DNA of 64,000 nucleotides, taken from the NCBI GenBank assembly GCA_947561585.1, contig CANNZV010001140.1, positions 1 through 64,000 of the forward strand, read 5' to 3'. Positions 35,001 to 44,886 of this stretch are shown here, piece by piece; position 1 is the first letter of the stretch, and every line of letters begins with the position of its first letter. The translations under genes were made by a program, and so were the position numbers. This DNA is from Caprella mutica (lineage: Eukaryota; Arthropoda; Malacostraca; Amphipoda; Caprellidae). The notes beneath the pieces were generated by a model, which was not told where the DNA came from, did not search any database, and was given only the letters and a program-made list of their open reading frames with translations.

Positions 35001-35758
35001 AAGCTGATGGCTGAGAGCTCAATCTTTACGGCTGAGCTCTGCGGACTACTATGTGCCCTGAAGATAATAGAGTAAACCAGGAAGAATTCATCTTGCTATG
35101 TGATTCACGTAGCGCGCTGAGTGTACTCCTACACTACGACTCCACTCATCCCTTGATCTCCAGAATAGTAAGAACTGTCATTAGATTACAAATGACGAAC
35201 AAAAAGATTCAATTCTGCTGGTGTCCATCCCATGTGGATATCCCCGGCAATGAGAAAGCAGATAGGATGGCGGCAGAAGCCGCAACCCAGAACACCCCGA
35301 TAATGAATCTGAAAATACCATACAAAGACTGGTACTCTATTATCAAAAAGAAAGTGAGAGGCGTGTGGAGAGAAGAATGGAGGAATGTACCCAATAATAA
35401 ACTCCGTTCTCTGAAGGAGACTGTAGATTGCTGGCCATCAAGTAACCAATCAAATAGAAAACACTCAATCATGCTAACCAGACTAAGAATAGGACATACA
35501 AAGATAACCCACCAACACCTCATGGAAAATAGAGAACAACCCTACTGTGATGACTGCATTGTACCACTCTCAGTGAAACATATAATAGCAGAGTGTCCAA
35601 CACACTCGGACACTAGACGAAGAATATACCCAGAAGCAACACAGGAACCAAACGAAACAATGAAGCTAATACTAACCGAAAACAAAGACCAACCATATGA
35701 CCTCCACAGACTGCTTCAATACATTAGACAGATTGGAATAGTTGATGAAATAGTGTGA
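32080..35758 (+). pseudogene. Non-LTR ORF2 (endonuclease, reverse transcriptase, RNase H), multiply broken
   Basis: Starts at ATG 32080 (NPQHKIIQWNCQGYRAKYED), the usual N-terminus of an apurinic-type endonuclease. EN motif GSDHYPIVIVE is at about 32690. RT motifs include NYRPISLTSCVGKLMEK, SFDLRKAYDTTW, GVPQGSVLSCTLF and the catalytic ILYVDDLLIY (about 34042). RNase H has FPIYTDGSKSE, AELCGLLCALK, LLCDSRSALS and SHVDIPGNEKADRMA, then a C-terminal Cys/His knuckle (CDDCIVPLSVKHIIAEC). Stops occur at about 32195 and 32370, with a frameshift at about 33715 (shared with the other copy) and a 4-bp loss at about 35072. Open segments are 32480-33739, 33648-35075 and 35051-35758. Confidence 0.92.
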
Positions 35759-35957
35759 ATGAAACCTGAATAAATGAAGAGTGCGATGCGAAATAGGAAG
35801 CCCTGAAGCATCAAGAATACCAGCTTACATCAAGGTTCCAAGGTTGCTGCTCTATATTATAAATACACGTTATGTCGAACATGAGCCATCACCTAATTTT
35901 TTTTTGCAAATCTTAATTTCAGATTCGTAATTGCAGTAAGTTTGAAACTTTGACATA

Positions 35958-36462
35958 GCGAATTCTATTCCAATAGAATTGAAATATTGTAAGGACAATC
36001 GAGGTATGTTGTTTGCATGACATCATAACAACAACACTCTAAAATCATATTGAAATTTTAAAGTAAATTTGTAAAAACAGTTATTAATTTGCATAATATA
36101 TTAAATAAATATATATTTTATCAATTATTTAACCTGCCAAACCCCTAATTTTCTCTTTAAATTTGTTCCCTTGCTTATGTCACGTCACAAATCACTTAAT
36201 TGTCGCTACTTATCAATATTAGTATTTATTTGGGAAGGCACCAAAGAGTAAAGCTTTGTGAGCTGTGTTTACAAATCGAGTGATTTGTGACCGTGACGTC
36301 AACAAGGCAACACACATAAATAGAAAATTAAGGTTAAGCTCTGTTTTTATAATAGAACGTTCTTCAATTGTATTAAATATTATTTTAGAGTGTTGCTGTT
36401 ATGACGTCACGAACACAACATGCCTCGATTTTCCTTACAATATTTCAATTCTATTTCCAGGT
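35958..36462. repeat. Long inverted repeat inside B (about 505 bp foldback)
   Basis: The left side GAATTGAAATATTGTAAGGA, TCGAGGTATGTTGT and GACATCATAACAACAACACT is mirrored by the right side ending CCTTACAATATTTCAATTC. An inner pair is also complementary (GTCACGTCACAAATCACTTA against GAGTGATTTGTGACCGTGAC). CRE-like TGACGTCA occurs at 36294-36301 and 36403-36410. The inverted copy is at about 58915-59420. A 78-codon frame at 36265-36501 lies in the arm and is not credible. Confidence 0.75.
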
Positions 36463-36772
36463 TTTAAAACCAGATTGCGCCACAACGCACTTTTTAAATA
36501 GAAATTGTCGACAGTAGTGTATCTTATTGTAGCATAATATCTTTAGCGTAACTCTTTAAATTTTTAGAAAAAAAAATCAATTTGATAGCTTGCACGAGCT
36601 ACCATCCAGGCCAGGATAACTAAAGTTGCTAAATCAGTCAATAATTTTTTTTTGTATATTCATAACTAAATCCAATGCTCTAGAAATTTTAACTGACAAG
36701 ATTTTCCGAAAGTTCTACAAAGTTGAAGTGATAGTATAATTGTTTCTATTTCAATGTGTTGTGTAGGCTCAG

Positions 36773-37160
36773 GGTGGAAAATTCGGTCTCTGTTTATAAT
36801 GGTGTTATGAAAGAATAATAATATAAAAAGTTGAAATTATTATGTCTTAAATGTGTAGTTTATTTATTAAAATAGGATAACATTAACCGTTTTAAACTGA
36901 TTAGTAACATTAGAAATTTGACATTTATTTAACATGAAATTTGAGCGGAAAATTCAGTCTCGGAAATATCGGTCTCGGAATATTGGCTTATGAATTAGAT
37001 GAATCCGGGGCATTCGCCCCCGAACCCCCCTACTACGTCATTAAACAATCAGGATATGTGCAATACAACAAACTCATTTATGTTAAGAGGTCATTTATAA
37101 TTTTAAGACCGAAATGTCAAGACCGAATATTCCGAAACCGAAGTTTCCGGCCCCCTGTTG
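36773..37160. repeat. GC-rich repeat module, copy 2, with CGGTCTCGG inverted motifs
   Basis: AAATTCGGTCTCTG (36778), then TTCAGTCTCGGAAATATCGG TCTCGGAATATTGG (36954-36987), the GC core GGGGCATTCGCCCCCGAACC (about 37009), and an inverted match AAGACCGAATATTCCGAAAC (about 37119). The order and motifs form an inverted-repeat mini-element. A related core is at 27480-27580. Confidence 0.55.
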
Positions 37161-38214
37161 TGTAATTCTAAGCAAAGAATCAACCATGTATGTATAGAAA
37201 AACGCAAAATCAAGCTATTTTCAAGAATGACAGACAATTTTATTCCTTCATTTCGAGTAATAACGATCAACATGTTTCCCGTAGGAATCTACAGTGTGCC
37301 CAATAAGGCTATGCTTTTACTGTCTAAAATTATAAAGTATAGTAAACAGCGCATAAAGTTTTTGAGATACTGTCTCTACTGGGTAATTTTCTATTGATAC
37401 AGTGTTGCAAGTTTTTCAAGATAACTCTTCTCTGATTAGTTCATATAAACTATAGTTTGATGAACTAAGGTGTCTCGCTTTAGTGACAAAGCCTTAGGAT
37501 GAACTCGAAACACCTGGGTTCAAGTTCAAGTTGTTTATTTTCCCCAGTTTGTGTTGAATTAAATCACATTTCAAATAATAGAACTTTGAAACTCTCGACA
37601 TATATGGTTGTAATGTGGTTTGTTATTTCAGCTAGTTTGTTTCACTGTACACTTCATTATTGTCTCAAGTTGATTGTTTTCCATTGCCTAGCATTCAGGA
37701 TTCCTAAAGCAGCACGCCTCCCAGTCAATGATCTAGTAACCTTAAAAACAATACCCTAAATAACTTATCCGCAATTAACAATATTTTTAAAACTATATTC
37801 TAAGTGGTAGTAACCTTTTATTTTTTAACCATAGAGGTGCCACCCGGAATATACTTATAGTGCAGCCAACTAATAAAATTTAACTTCATTGACTGGGTGC
37901 TAACGCGCCCCATACCACGGAAAATGAATTCTAGTGATGAATTTTTCCAATGTAAAATCTACATTTGTTTAATCAGGGGTTGCTATATTTATTTATTTAA
38001 ATAGTTTTCTTTGAAGATGAAAATATCTTTTATACATAATCAGTTCATTTTATATTTCCTGAAATATCTATTAGATACCTATTTAGTTAAAAGATACCTA
38101 TTTAGTTAAAAGATACCTATTTAGTTAAATAATAATAGTGTTCCCCTTGATTATTGCTTGTTTTCTTCAACCAAAAGAAATTTTTTAACTATATACTATT
38201 GTATATTTGAAAGC
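37161..38214. other. Internal B sequence, no gene
   Basis: Contains ATAAACTATAGTTTGAT at about 37446, a half of the hairpin that is complete in the other copy (57549-57830). About 290 bp of that hairpin are missing here. Near 38085-38130, AAAAGATACCTATTTAGTTA is tandemly repeated two to three times. Short open frames (about 37158-37397, 37499-37759) are also present in the other copy but show no known motif. Confidence 0.45.
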
Positions 38215-38372
38215 ATATCTATTAGTAAAAGCTTATGCATCTTCGTATTCGAGCTCTTAAAGCTTATAAAGCATAATCTGAAACGGTTTTACAGCCTTAT
38301 TTTTGGAGCTTATAAAGCATATTTTTAGAGCTTATAGAGCATATCTTGTAAGGCCTTACAGTCACAGCCCTA
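38215..38372 (+). repeat. Subterminal repeat cluster of B (right end)
   Basis: Four copies of AGCTTATAAAGCATA-type units (38250-38350) precede the terminal GTCACAGCCCTA. The identical cluster starts the inverted copy at 55965-56120. Confidence 0.7.
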
Positions 38373-38444
38373 ACTAAGAAATTATTAATCACATGTATGT
38401 AGATTTAATGTAAATCAGGCGGGAAACTGGAGTGGCGTGTACGT

Positions 38445-39314
38445 CACAGATCATTGAATATAGAAGATGTCCCACTCCTACGTGGACGCTAGTGGCCAAA
38501 TAATTATTTAAGTCAGAGCGTATCAGCCAATCAGAGAGATGCGTAACGTGACGTCACATATTACCATCGTACTCACAAACGGGTATAAGTATATACATAA
38601 CGGTCATAGCTAAATTTTCTTTTACTTCCTATAAACAGATATGGAAATTTTAATTTTCAGGAAAATAGGGTAATTAAAGTCGTATATATTTTAATGTATA
38701 TTTATTATAAAATAGAAAACAAGAATCGAAGTCGAAACTGAAATATTTCGAGCAAACTGAAGAGTGTCTTATTAACTGTTCAGTCTCAACGCCATTGTGC
38801 AAGCCTTTAGCCACAGTCATATTTCTGAATAAAAACAACTTGTACCCATCTTTAGATGTATTGGTACAAAAGAAAAATGAACATTTTCACGCATTGCTCA
38901 TTATTCACCAGTTAATTTTGATGAAATATAAGAGAATTATTGAATTAGGCAGAAAATACAGCGCACACCCTCCGCTCATGTTATTGCATCAGAAATAAAC
39001 CAACGTTTCAAATTCGTACTGAACACACACACACACGTACAAAACATGTATACAGAACAGAAATAATTATATTGTTTATAAATGTATAATTTTATTATCA
39101 GTTTAATATCATAAATTAATGTCTTGATTTTAAATAGCATATTTAAATTCAATAGTATTCTCTTTTTGTCGTTTTTTGAATAATTAAAACAAAATAATAT
39201 ATCAATCGTAGACAACTCCAAGGATACGTCACGTTACGCACTCCTCCGATGCCAAGTGTCGCTAGAAATTTGAAAATACTGTAGTGGGATATCTTCTATA
39301 TTCAATGATCTGTG
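38445..39314. mobile_element. Foldback/MITE element D, copy 1 (870 bp)
   Basis: Ends are CACAGATCATTGAATATAGA and its inverted match (TCTATATTCAATGATCTGTG). Flanking 8-mers GTGTACGT and GTGTCAGT match at six of eight positions. It carries CAGCCAATCAGAG (38524-38536) and TGACGTCA (38549-38556), shared with copy 2 at 50727-51155. 8-bp duplications occur in both the hAT and P superfamilies. There is no transposase. Confidence 0.75.
38524..38556 (+). promoter_or_regulatory. CCAAT box plus CRE-like site in element D copy 1
   Basis: CAGCCAATCAGAG matches the NF-Y CCAAT consensus. GTGACGTCAC 12 bp later is a full CRE/ATF palindrome. TATAAGTATATA follows about 30 bp downstream (38584). The arrangement is promoter-like, but function is unknown. 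Confidence 0.4.
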
Positions 39315-41627
39315 GTGTCAGTTTCAGGCGGCTAACCTCAAGGATAATATACTTTACTTTAGGTTGACTGAACAGGAACAGCTGATCGATACGTCTGGCA
39401 GACGCTGAAATTGGTGCCCAAGTCTCGTAATTAACCCCGAAATATGGGCAGTTGAGGTATTTACTCAGCGATTTCTAGATTCTTTTTACTTTTTTAGTGA
39501 TCTAGAAGTCTTAAAACCGTAAATGAAACATTTCATTATGATATGAAATAATAATAAGTGCATTAAAAGACTCAATAAAATAGGACCATCTTGGGCACCA
39601 ATTGAACCGAGTGAATAATTTCCTACTTCTAGTTGATGTATTTCAATATTCAGTCTTTTGTTTATTTTTTCAAACAATGAAGGCTATATCAAACTATTTT
39701 GGAGTTACCTGCAAATTACAATAAATAGGTACCTATCTAAATTCATAGTGTGCAGTCTCAGAGTCTGCAGATAATAGGAAAATCTCTTCCAAGATCTTAA
39801 CTAGCTAGATGATATAATATATAGGATATCAAATCATGAGAAAAATTAGTCACAATAGACTAGTACTGATAGTGTTTCGATTCAATATGTTCACAGGAAA
39901 TAACAATTTAACATGTAAGCAAAGGAATTAATTCGAAATTGCTCGTAAGTATGAATAAATACCTACCTTATCAACTACCTATCCTAAATCAAATTAGAAA
40001 GTAGGGCAGCTTTAGCCAATATATTGGCTAGAACCTACTCAGCCTAGCAAGTTAGGTACTAGCTACCTATAATTTTAGATCTAATACCTAATTTCAATTG
40101 GTGAGAGTATACAATTTTCTCTTTTATGTTAGTAATAATGTTACCATGCTAATTTTCAATTTGGAGAGAATTTTAGATTATTTATACATTTTGGAGTGAG
40201 ATTATACTTCATTTTGGACTTTTCGTCACTTTTGGAGAGTTTTGAACTCCTGGAGAGAAAATTGGTGAGTCTGACAGTCATGTTTTAGTACTAGGCCAGT
40301 CTGGAAAAATAGGTGCTTTCTGATGAACTAATTATTACTCTGTGGGAGTTTTACAGACTTCAAAAATTAATGGTAAATTGCTAAAAATTGTATAATCCGC
40401 AGCATTTAGCATATAGAGTTCGTCTGTTAGCCTAAGCAGTTTTCCAGACAGGGTACTAGGTACATTATACAAGTACATAGGTGATTAATTAACATGTATA
40501 ATTATAAACAGAGCAATGAATTCAGAATTGCTCTCAAAGATCTTGTAAATCTTTTTTGGACCTTAAATAGCTCTGAGCTCTCCAAGAATCTTTTGAAAAT
40601 ATCAGTATATCACATTATACCAGACACCAGTAAGTTCAGTAACCTCTAACCTAAGTCCTTAACCAGTCTGCATTCCATGTTTCAGAGTGTGTCAGTTAGA
40701 GCCAATTAGGCTAATTAACTTCATCTTCAAAACTCTAATTTCCAGATTCGTCTAGCTGGCTTAAAATTTTGAATTAGGCTAATCTAATCCCTATAATATA
40801 ATGGATGATGCCTGGTCCATGCCATGGTAATTTTGGCTTGAAATCATCCAAAAATGAGCCATTTTCTCTAGATCCCTTCAAATGAATTCCAATATCTTTG
40901 ACAAGTTCCAAAGTGTGTATCTTGGTCACCAATATAATGGATTCTCCAAGATAATCCTGAATTAGTCAAATTGCCCTCCAAAATGATAGAATAATCAAGT
41001 ATTATCTCCAATTTAACATTGTAACAATGAAGAATATTAGAAATTGCTAGTCAATATGAATTATTGGACTGTCCAAGACTTCAAATAGCTTGTCATTAAT
41101 GCCCATTAATTATAATGGCGAGAACTCCCTAGCTTTAGAACTTAGTATCTTTCAATAATTCTCATAAAATCAAACTGAAAAAGTATCACCTATTACCAAG
41201 TTTTGAAGCAGGTACTTCTCGTCACCATTTTAATTTATAGCTTATGGCGAGAACTTTTTCATCAATTAATACCTAACACAGTTAGTTTAGAATCAAACAT
41301 CAAATGATGAAACTGGTTATACAAAAAGTGAAGGATGATGAAGAAAACTTTGTTGTGCTTTTAAGTTTTTAACTTGGAAAGTATACCACCTCTCTTCTCC
41401 AAGTAGCTAGTAGAGTTTGGGAATCTTACTCATGTACTTGTCTAGGATTTTGGACTCTTGTATACCAAGTTAAAAGTTGCAGAGTCTGGGAATACTAGCC
41501 AAGGTACTTGTCCAGTATTTTGGACTCTTGGAGAGTGGAAAATAGAAACTTGGGTAGTATATTATAATTTCCTCCTATGTAACAATGTTGAATTGGAGAC
41601 TAAAAATGATAGTCCTCTTCTCTTGGC
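39315..41627. other. Intergenic, no supported gene
   Basis: AT-rich. Local runs of TTTTGGAGAG-type sequence occur at 40130-40265. Repeated TAGGTAC/CTACCTA words occur at 39960-40090. Nothing coding is recognised. Confidence 0.4.
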
Positions 41628-41630
41628 TAA

Positions 41631-41821
41631 AGGCCTTGTTACACAGTGCGAGTTGGCCTAGCCAGTTACTGTAGTGCAGCTACTCGTGCAGTGTGACCGC
41701 ATCAGTCAAGCAACTGTTAAGGAAATTCAATGGTATTAACATTGAGCTACTGGCATGCGAGTACACTGGGACAGCTGCTGTCCACTCTCACGACAGTAAC
41801 TCGCACCGTGTAACAAGGCCT
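41631..41821. mobile_element. PIF/Harbinger-like MITE, 191 bp
   Basis: Inverted ends AGGCCTTGTTACACAGTGCG and, from the right, AGGCCTTGTTACACGGTGCG. TAA flanks both sides (41628-41630 and 41822-41824), the 3-bp duplication typical of PIF/Harbinger. The inside is GC-richer than its surroundings and non-coding. Confidence 0.75.
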
Positions 41822-42181
41822 TAAGGTTTTGCACATTATTTCACTTGGAATTGAGGGAAAAATGGGAACTTGGCTTAGATTTTTTCTAAATTCTCTCTAT
41901 ATGCGCATGTCAAATTAGAGAGTTAACAGATTTCAGTACAAAAATGTTCAGTATGCAGATTCATTCAAAAATACTAAACTCTTCATGAGGCCTCTGGACT
42001 ACCCATTATATTGGCTGGCATGTCAATACTACAAGTAGCTAATAGCTAAAGTATGACTGTGACACTACTTGACACTCTATTGACTAGTCTAGAGAGTAAT
42101 TTATTTTTGGTTTGCTATTTATTCTTAATCTTCTATGATATAATGTTTATTTTTGGAGAGAAATCTAGACATTTATGTTAA

Positions 42182-42249
42182 TGTAGCTTCCAGAGAGTAA
42201 TTGGAGAGTTTACAATTAACTCTCCAATTACTCTCTAGAAGTTACATAA
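42182..42249. repeat. Short near-perfect hairpin
   Basis: GTAGCTTCCAGAGAGTAATT GGAGAGTT and its inverted match around a 7-base loop; about 28-bp arms with about two mismatches. It could be a miniature foldback remnant or a small-RNA precursor. Confidence 0.6.
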
Positions 42250-42439
42250 AATATGATGTAAAAAATACAACATAGTCTAATGTAGGTATAATGTTGTAGT
42301 TTGTAGTATTTAAAAGAAATTGATCATTTTGTAATATGGTCTTTGATCAACTCGCTGGTAAGGGGAAAAATCAATTATAATTATATATATCAAAATATAC
42401 CATGATTCAGAGTAGTGAGCTCATTTATATATATACCTA

Positions 42440-42656
42440 GGGTACCTAGGTTCTGAACTATCGGACAGTTCCACATTTTCAGACAAAAATGTAAAATAAT
42501 ATTTTTTTTTTAAATTTCAAATTTGAAACAGTTTTAGGATAAAGTAATATTTGTATCCCAAAATAATTGTTTCTAATTTAAAATTAAGACAAGACTAATA
42601 TCATTTTAAATTATTGTCCAAAAATGTGGAACTGTCTGATAATTCAGAACTTACCC
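42440..42656. mobile_element. Small MITE, 217 bp
   Basis: Left GGGTACCTAGGTTCTGAACT then ATCGGACAGTTCCACATTTT. Right end reverse complemented: GGGTAAGTTCTGAATTATCA then GACAGTTCCACATTTTTGG. Related ends occur at 2494-2553 and 2661-2725. The target duplication is unclear. It is non-coding. Confidence 0.65.
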
Positions 42657-44886
42657 GAGCTAGTATTTTCTACCTATATACTTATATAGTGTCTAATATT
42701 TATAACCATTTTCTACATATTGAGACTGTCAAGTGATTTTATTTTATTTATTAACTAAACTGATAATCCCAAATTTGTGTCCTTGATATTTAAAACTGTC
42801 CTTTAATTTTACTTTCAAACTTGTGTGGCAACCCTGTTACTGTACCTGTAGTTTGTAAACTAAGCATTACAAATGGAGGCATTGATTAGTAAATAAACTG
42901 TTAATCAAGTTCAATCATATGCATAAAGCATTTATCATTGCTACTAATATTAGTTTGCTTCAAACATGCATCAATCACGTCTAAACTCTTTGAATGTGTG
43001 CAGAGATTCCTGTGTCAAACTTTAAAGGTAAAAGTCTTTAGGTAAGAATAATTTGATTAGTAATTCATTTCTCAGCACGTGTTTAATATAACACATATTT
43101 ATTTCAGACTCAAGAGAGGATTATGCCAGTCGCCCAAGTTGCAGTTGTTACATAAATCTGAGCCAGTTAGTCACCAACACCAACAGAGGTGTTAGATTGA
43201 AATTTTCCCCTCTTCCCATAAACATATTAGGGTAAGTTATTAGTTAACAGTAAAATTGAGCTCGTATGAGAGATATTCATTTAAAGTACAAACGAAATTT
43301 CAGTTTTTGAATCAGAAGTGGAGTTACGGCATTTGAATGATTTGATTTTCAAATCTAATTGATAATTAATGTAATTGAACATTACATGTCATGATTTCGA
43401 TTGATTCAAACAAGAAAGCCTAACCAATTCAGACTTGTTTCTGTAACACACTCTGTTGTATTAGGTTTTTGTTATTTCTTAACAACATGGAAAAAATTAT
43501 TATCAGCTGTAGTTGATGAGAGTTAATTTTATCAGAACGCATCTCAAAAGTCAGTGTCTTATTGACAAAAATAACAATCACTTCATTATGATCCGTCTGT
43601 TACTGAACGTTTCCTATTTCCTTACAGGCTGGAGAACTTGCTTATGACTACAAAATCTTTAGTTCTTAACTTCTTCAAAAGCAAATTGAGGATTTCCTGG
43701 AGGTTCCTGTTGAATTGGATCTGTCACGATATCCTTGTGATCAATTCCTTCCTGTAGTGTTCTTTTTAAGACTTTTTGTACATTCGTGTCTATCTTCATA
43801 TGTTAAATTCACCAGATATTTTAATCGTAAATGTCAGAGATTTTCTATGAAACATGAAAATATTTTATTATTCTCACTGGCTAAATTAGATTATGAAGAG
43901 TTTACCATGGAATTTAATTACACGTTTTTAGAGGTCATATTTACCTTTTTTTAAAGTACCTTTATACTATTTTGATAATTTGTAAAGTTTAACTGGGTAA
44001 TAATACAAATCTAAGAAATAAAGAATATATTCAAATTAAATTATGCAGTTCTTTTTTATTTTCATTAATATTCAAGTGACTAGGAAAATCTCCTCTCCAA
44101 TTTGAAATATGACAAACTACTATATAATAGCTAAAATTCAAACATAAAGCTCCGTATACATGAGCTTCACAAGATATAGATATGAAAAAAAAAATCCCAC
44201 GCTTGTTTCTACTTATTGGATCATTTTGCTATATAGAACAATTAGATTCTTGGTCAGCTGTAAAGACTTTAAAAAGAAAGGTAATTAGGTTTTTGTGAGT
44301 TAATTATGCATCGGTAATGATACAAAAAATTAAAGAACCTATTTTTAGCAGGAATTATTGTAAATAAGATGATTATCTAGCTAAGCAATATAGCTACATC
44401 ATTATCATAAATAATATACATCACTATTATAAATAATAAACATCAATACAGGCCTCTATGGCTAATTATGTAATCTCACAATAGTTTTCAGATTTTCATC
44501 AAGAACTAACTTATGCACCATGTGATATAGTTAATTCTCGTGTGCCAAGGAGTAGAACATAGTGTCAACGAAGATAAATTACACTACATCCTAATTTACA
44601 AGTAGCTAATAATTATTTACACACCAACTAATAAATAGATACATTCTAATTCACAAACTTACTAGCTAATTTTTATATTTATTTATCAAGTGAAAATTTA
44701 ATGTAAGAGACATATTAGCTAATATTAAAAAGTTAGAAACTCACAGATATCAATAGTTTCTACAAAAGGGTTTCATTAACAGCAGTTAGTAAGACTTATT
44801 TACAATGATCTAGAACAGTACAGAATATATGTGTATAATACCCGACATTCTGCATCAAAAATAACTAAAAATCTAAATGAATAGGA
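42657..44886. other. Intergenic, no supported gene
   Basis: Splice-like signals on the plus strand (TTATTTCAG at about 43101-43109, CTTACAG at about 43621-43627) border short segments, but no protein family is recognised. A 79-codon frame at 43715-43954 has no motif. AT-rich elsewhere. Confidence 0.35.

Larger units (their letters stand above)
29012..35843 (+). mobile_element. Non-LTR retrotransposon (RNase H-bearing, I/Jockey group), copy 1
   Basis: Flanked by a perfect 12-bp duplication TTGCTGCTCTAT (29000-29011 and 35844-35855). It starts with a run of 16 C and then GAGTGTGCAACATTGACG. It encodes a CCHC ORF1 and an ORF2 with apurinic endonuclease, reverse transcriptase and RNase H. The 3' end, CATCAAGGTTCCAAGG, has no poly(A). 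The element is interrupted by a maT mariner. Without it the length is about 5.5 kb, normal for the group. Both ORFs are broken. Confidence 0.92.
28516..38372 (+). mobile_element. hAT-like element B, left copy, 9.86 kb with nested retroelement and mariner
   Basis: Terminal inverted repeats are TAGGGCTGTGAC at 28516 and GTCACAGCCCTA ending 38372 (12 of 12 bp). Left flank ATCATCAC equals, in reverse complement, the flank of the right-hand copy (55957-55964), giving an 8-bp hAT-type duplication. Both ends carry clustered subterminal motifs around AGCATATGCT / GCTTATAAAGCATAT. There is no hAT transposase. About 7 kb of the length is a nested non-LTR retrotransposon containing a maT mariner. The native B sequence is 28516-28999 plus 35856-38372. 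Confidence 0.82.

Noticed and set aside
36265..37759. Several 70-86 codon frames, also present in the inverted copy (57315-59107)
   Set aside because: Their conservation is explained by the near-identical B arms; they overlap foldbacks and GC modules and have no recognisable domain.
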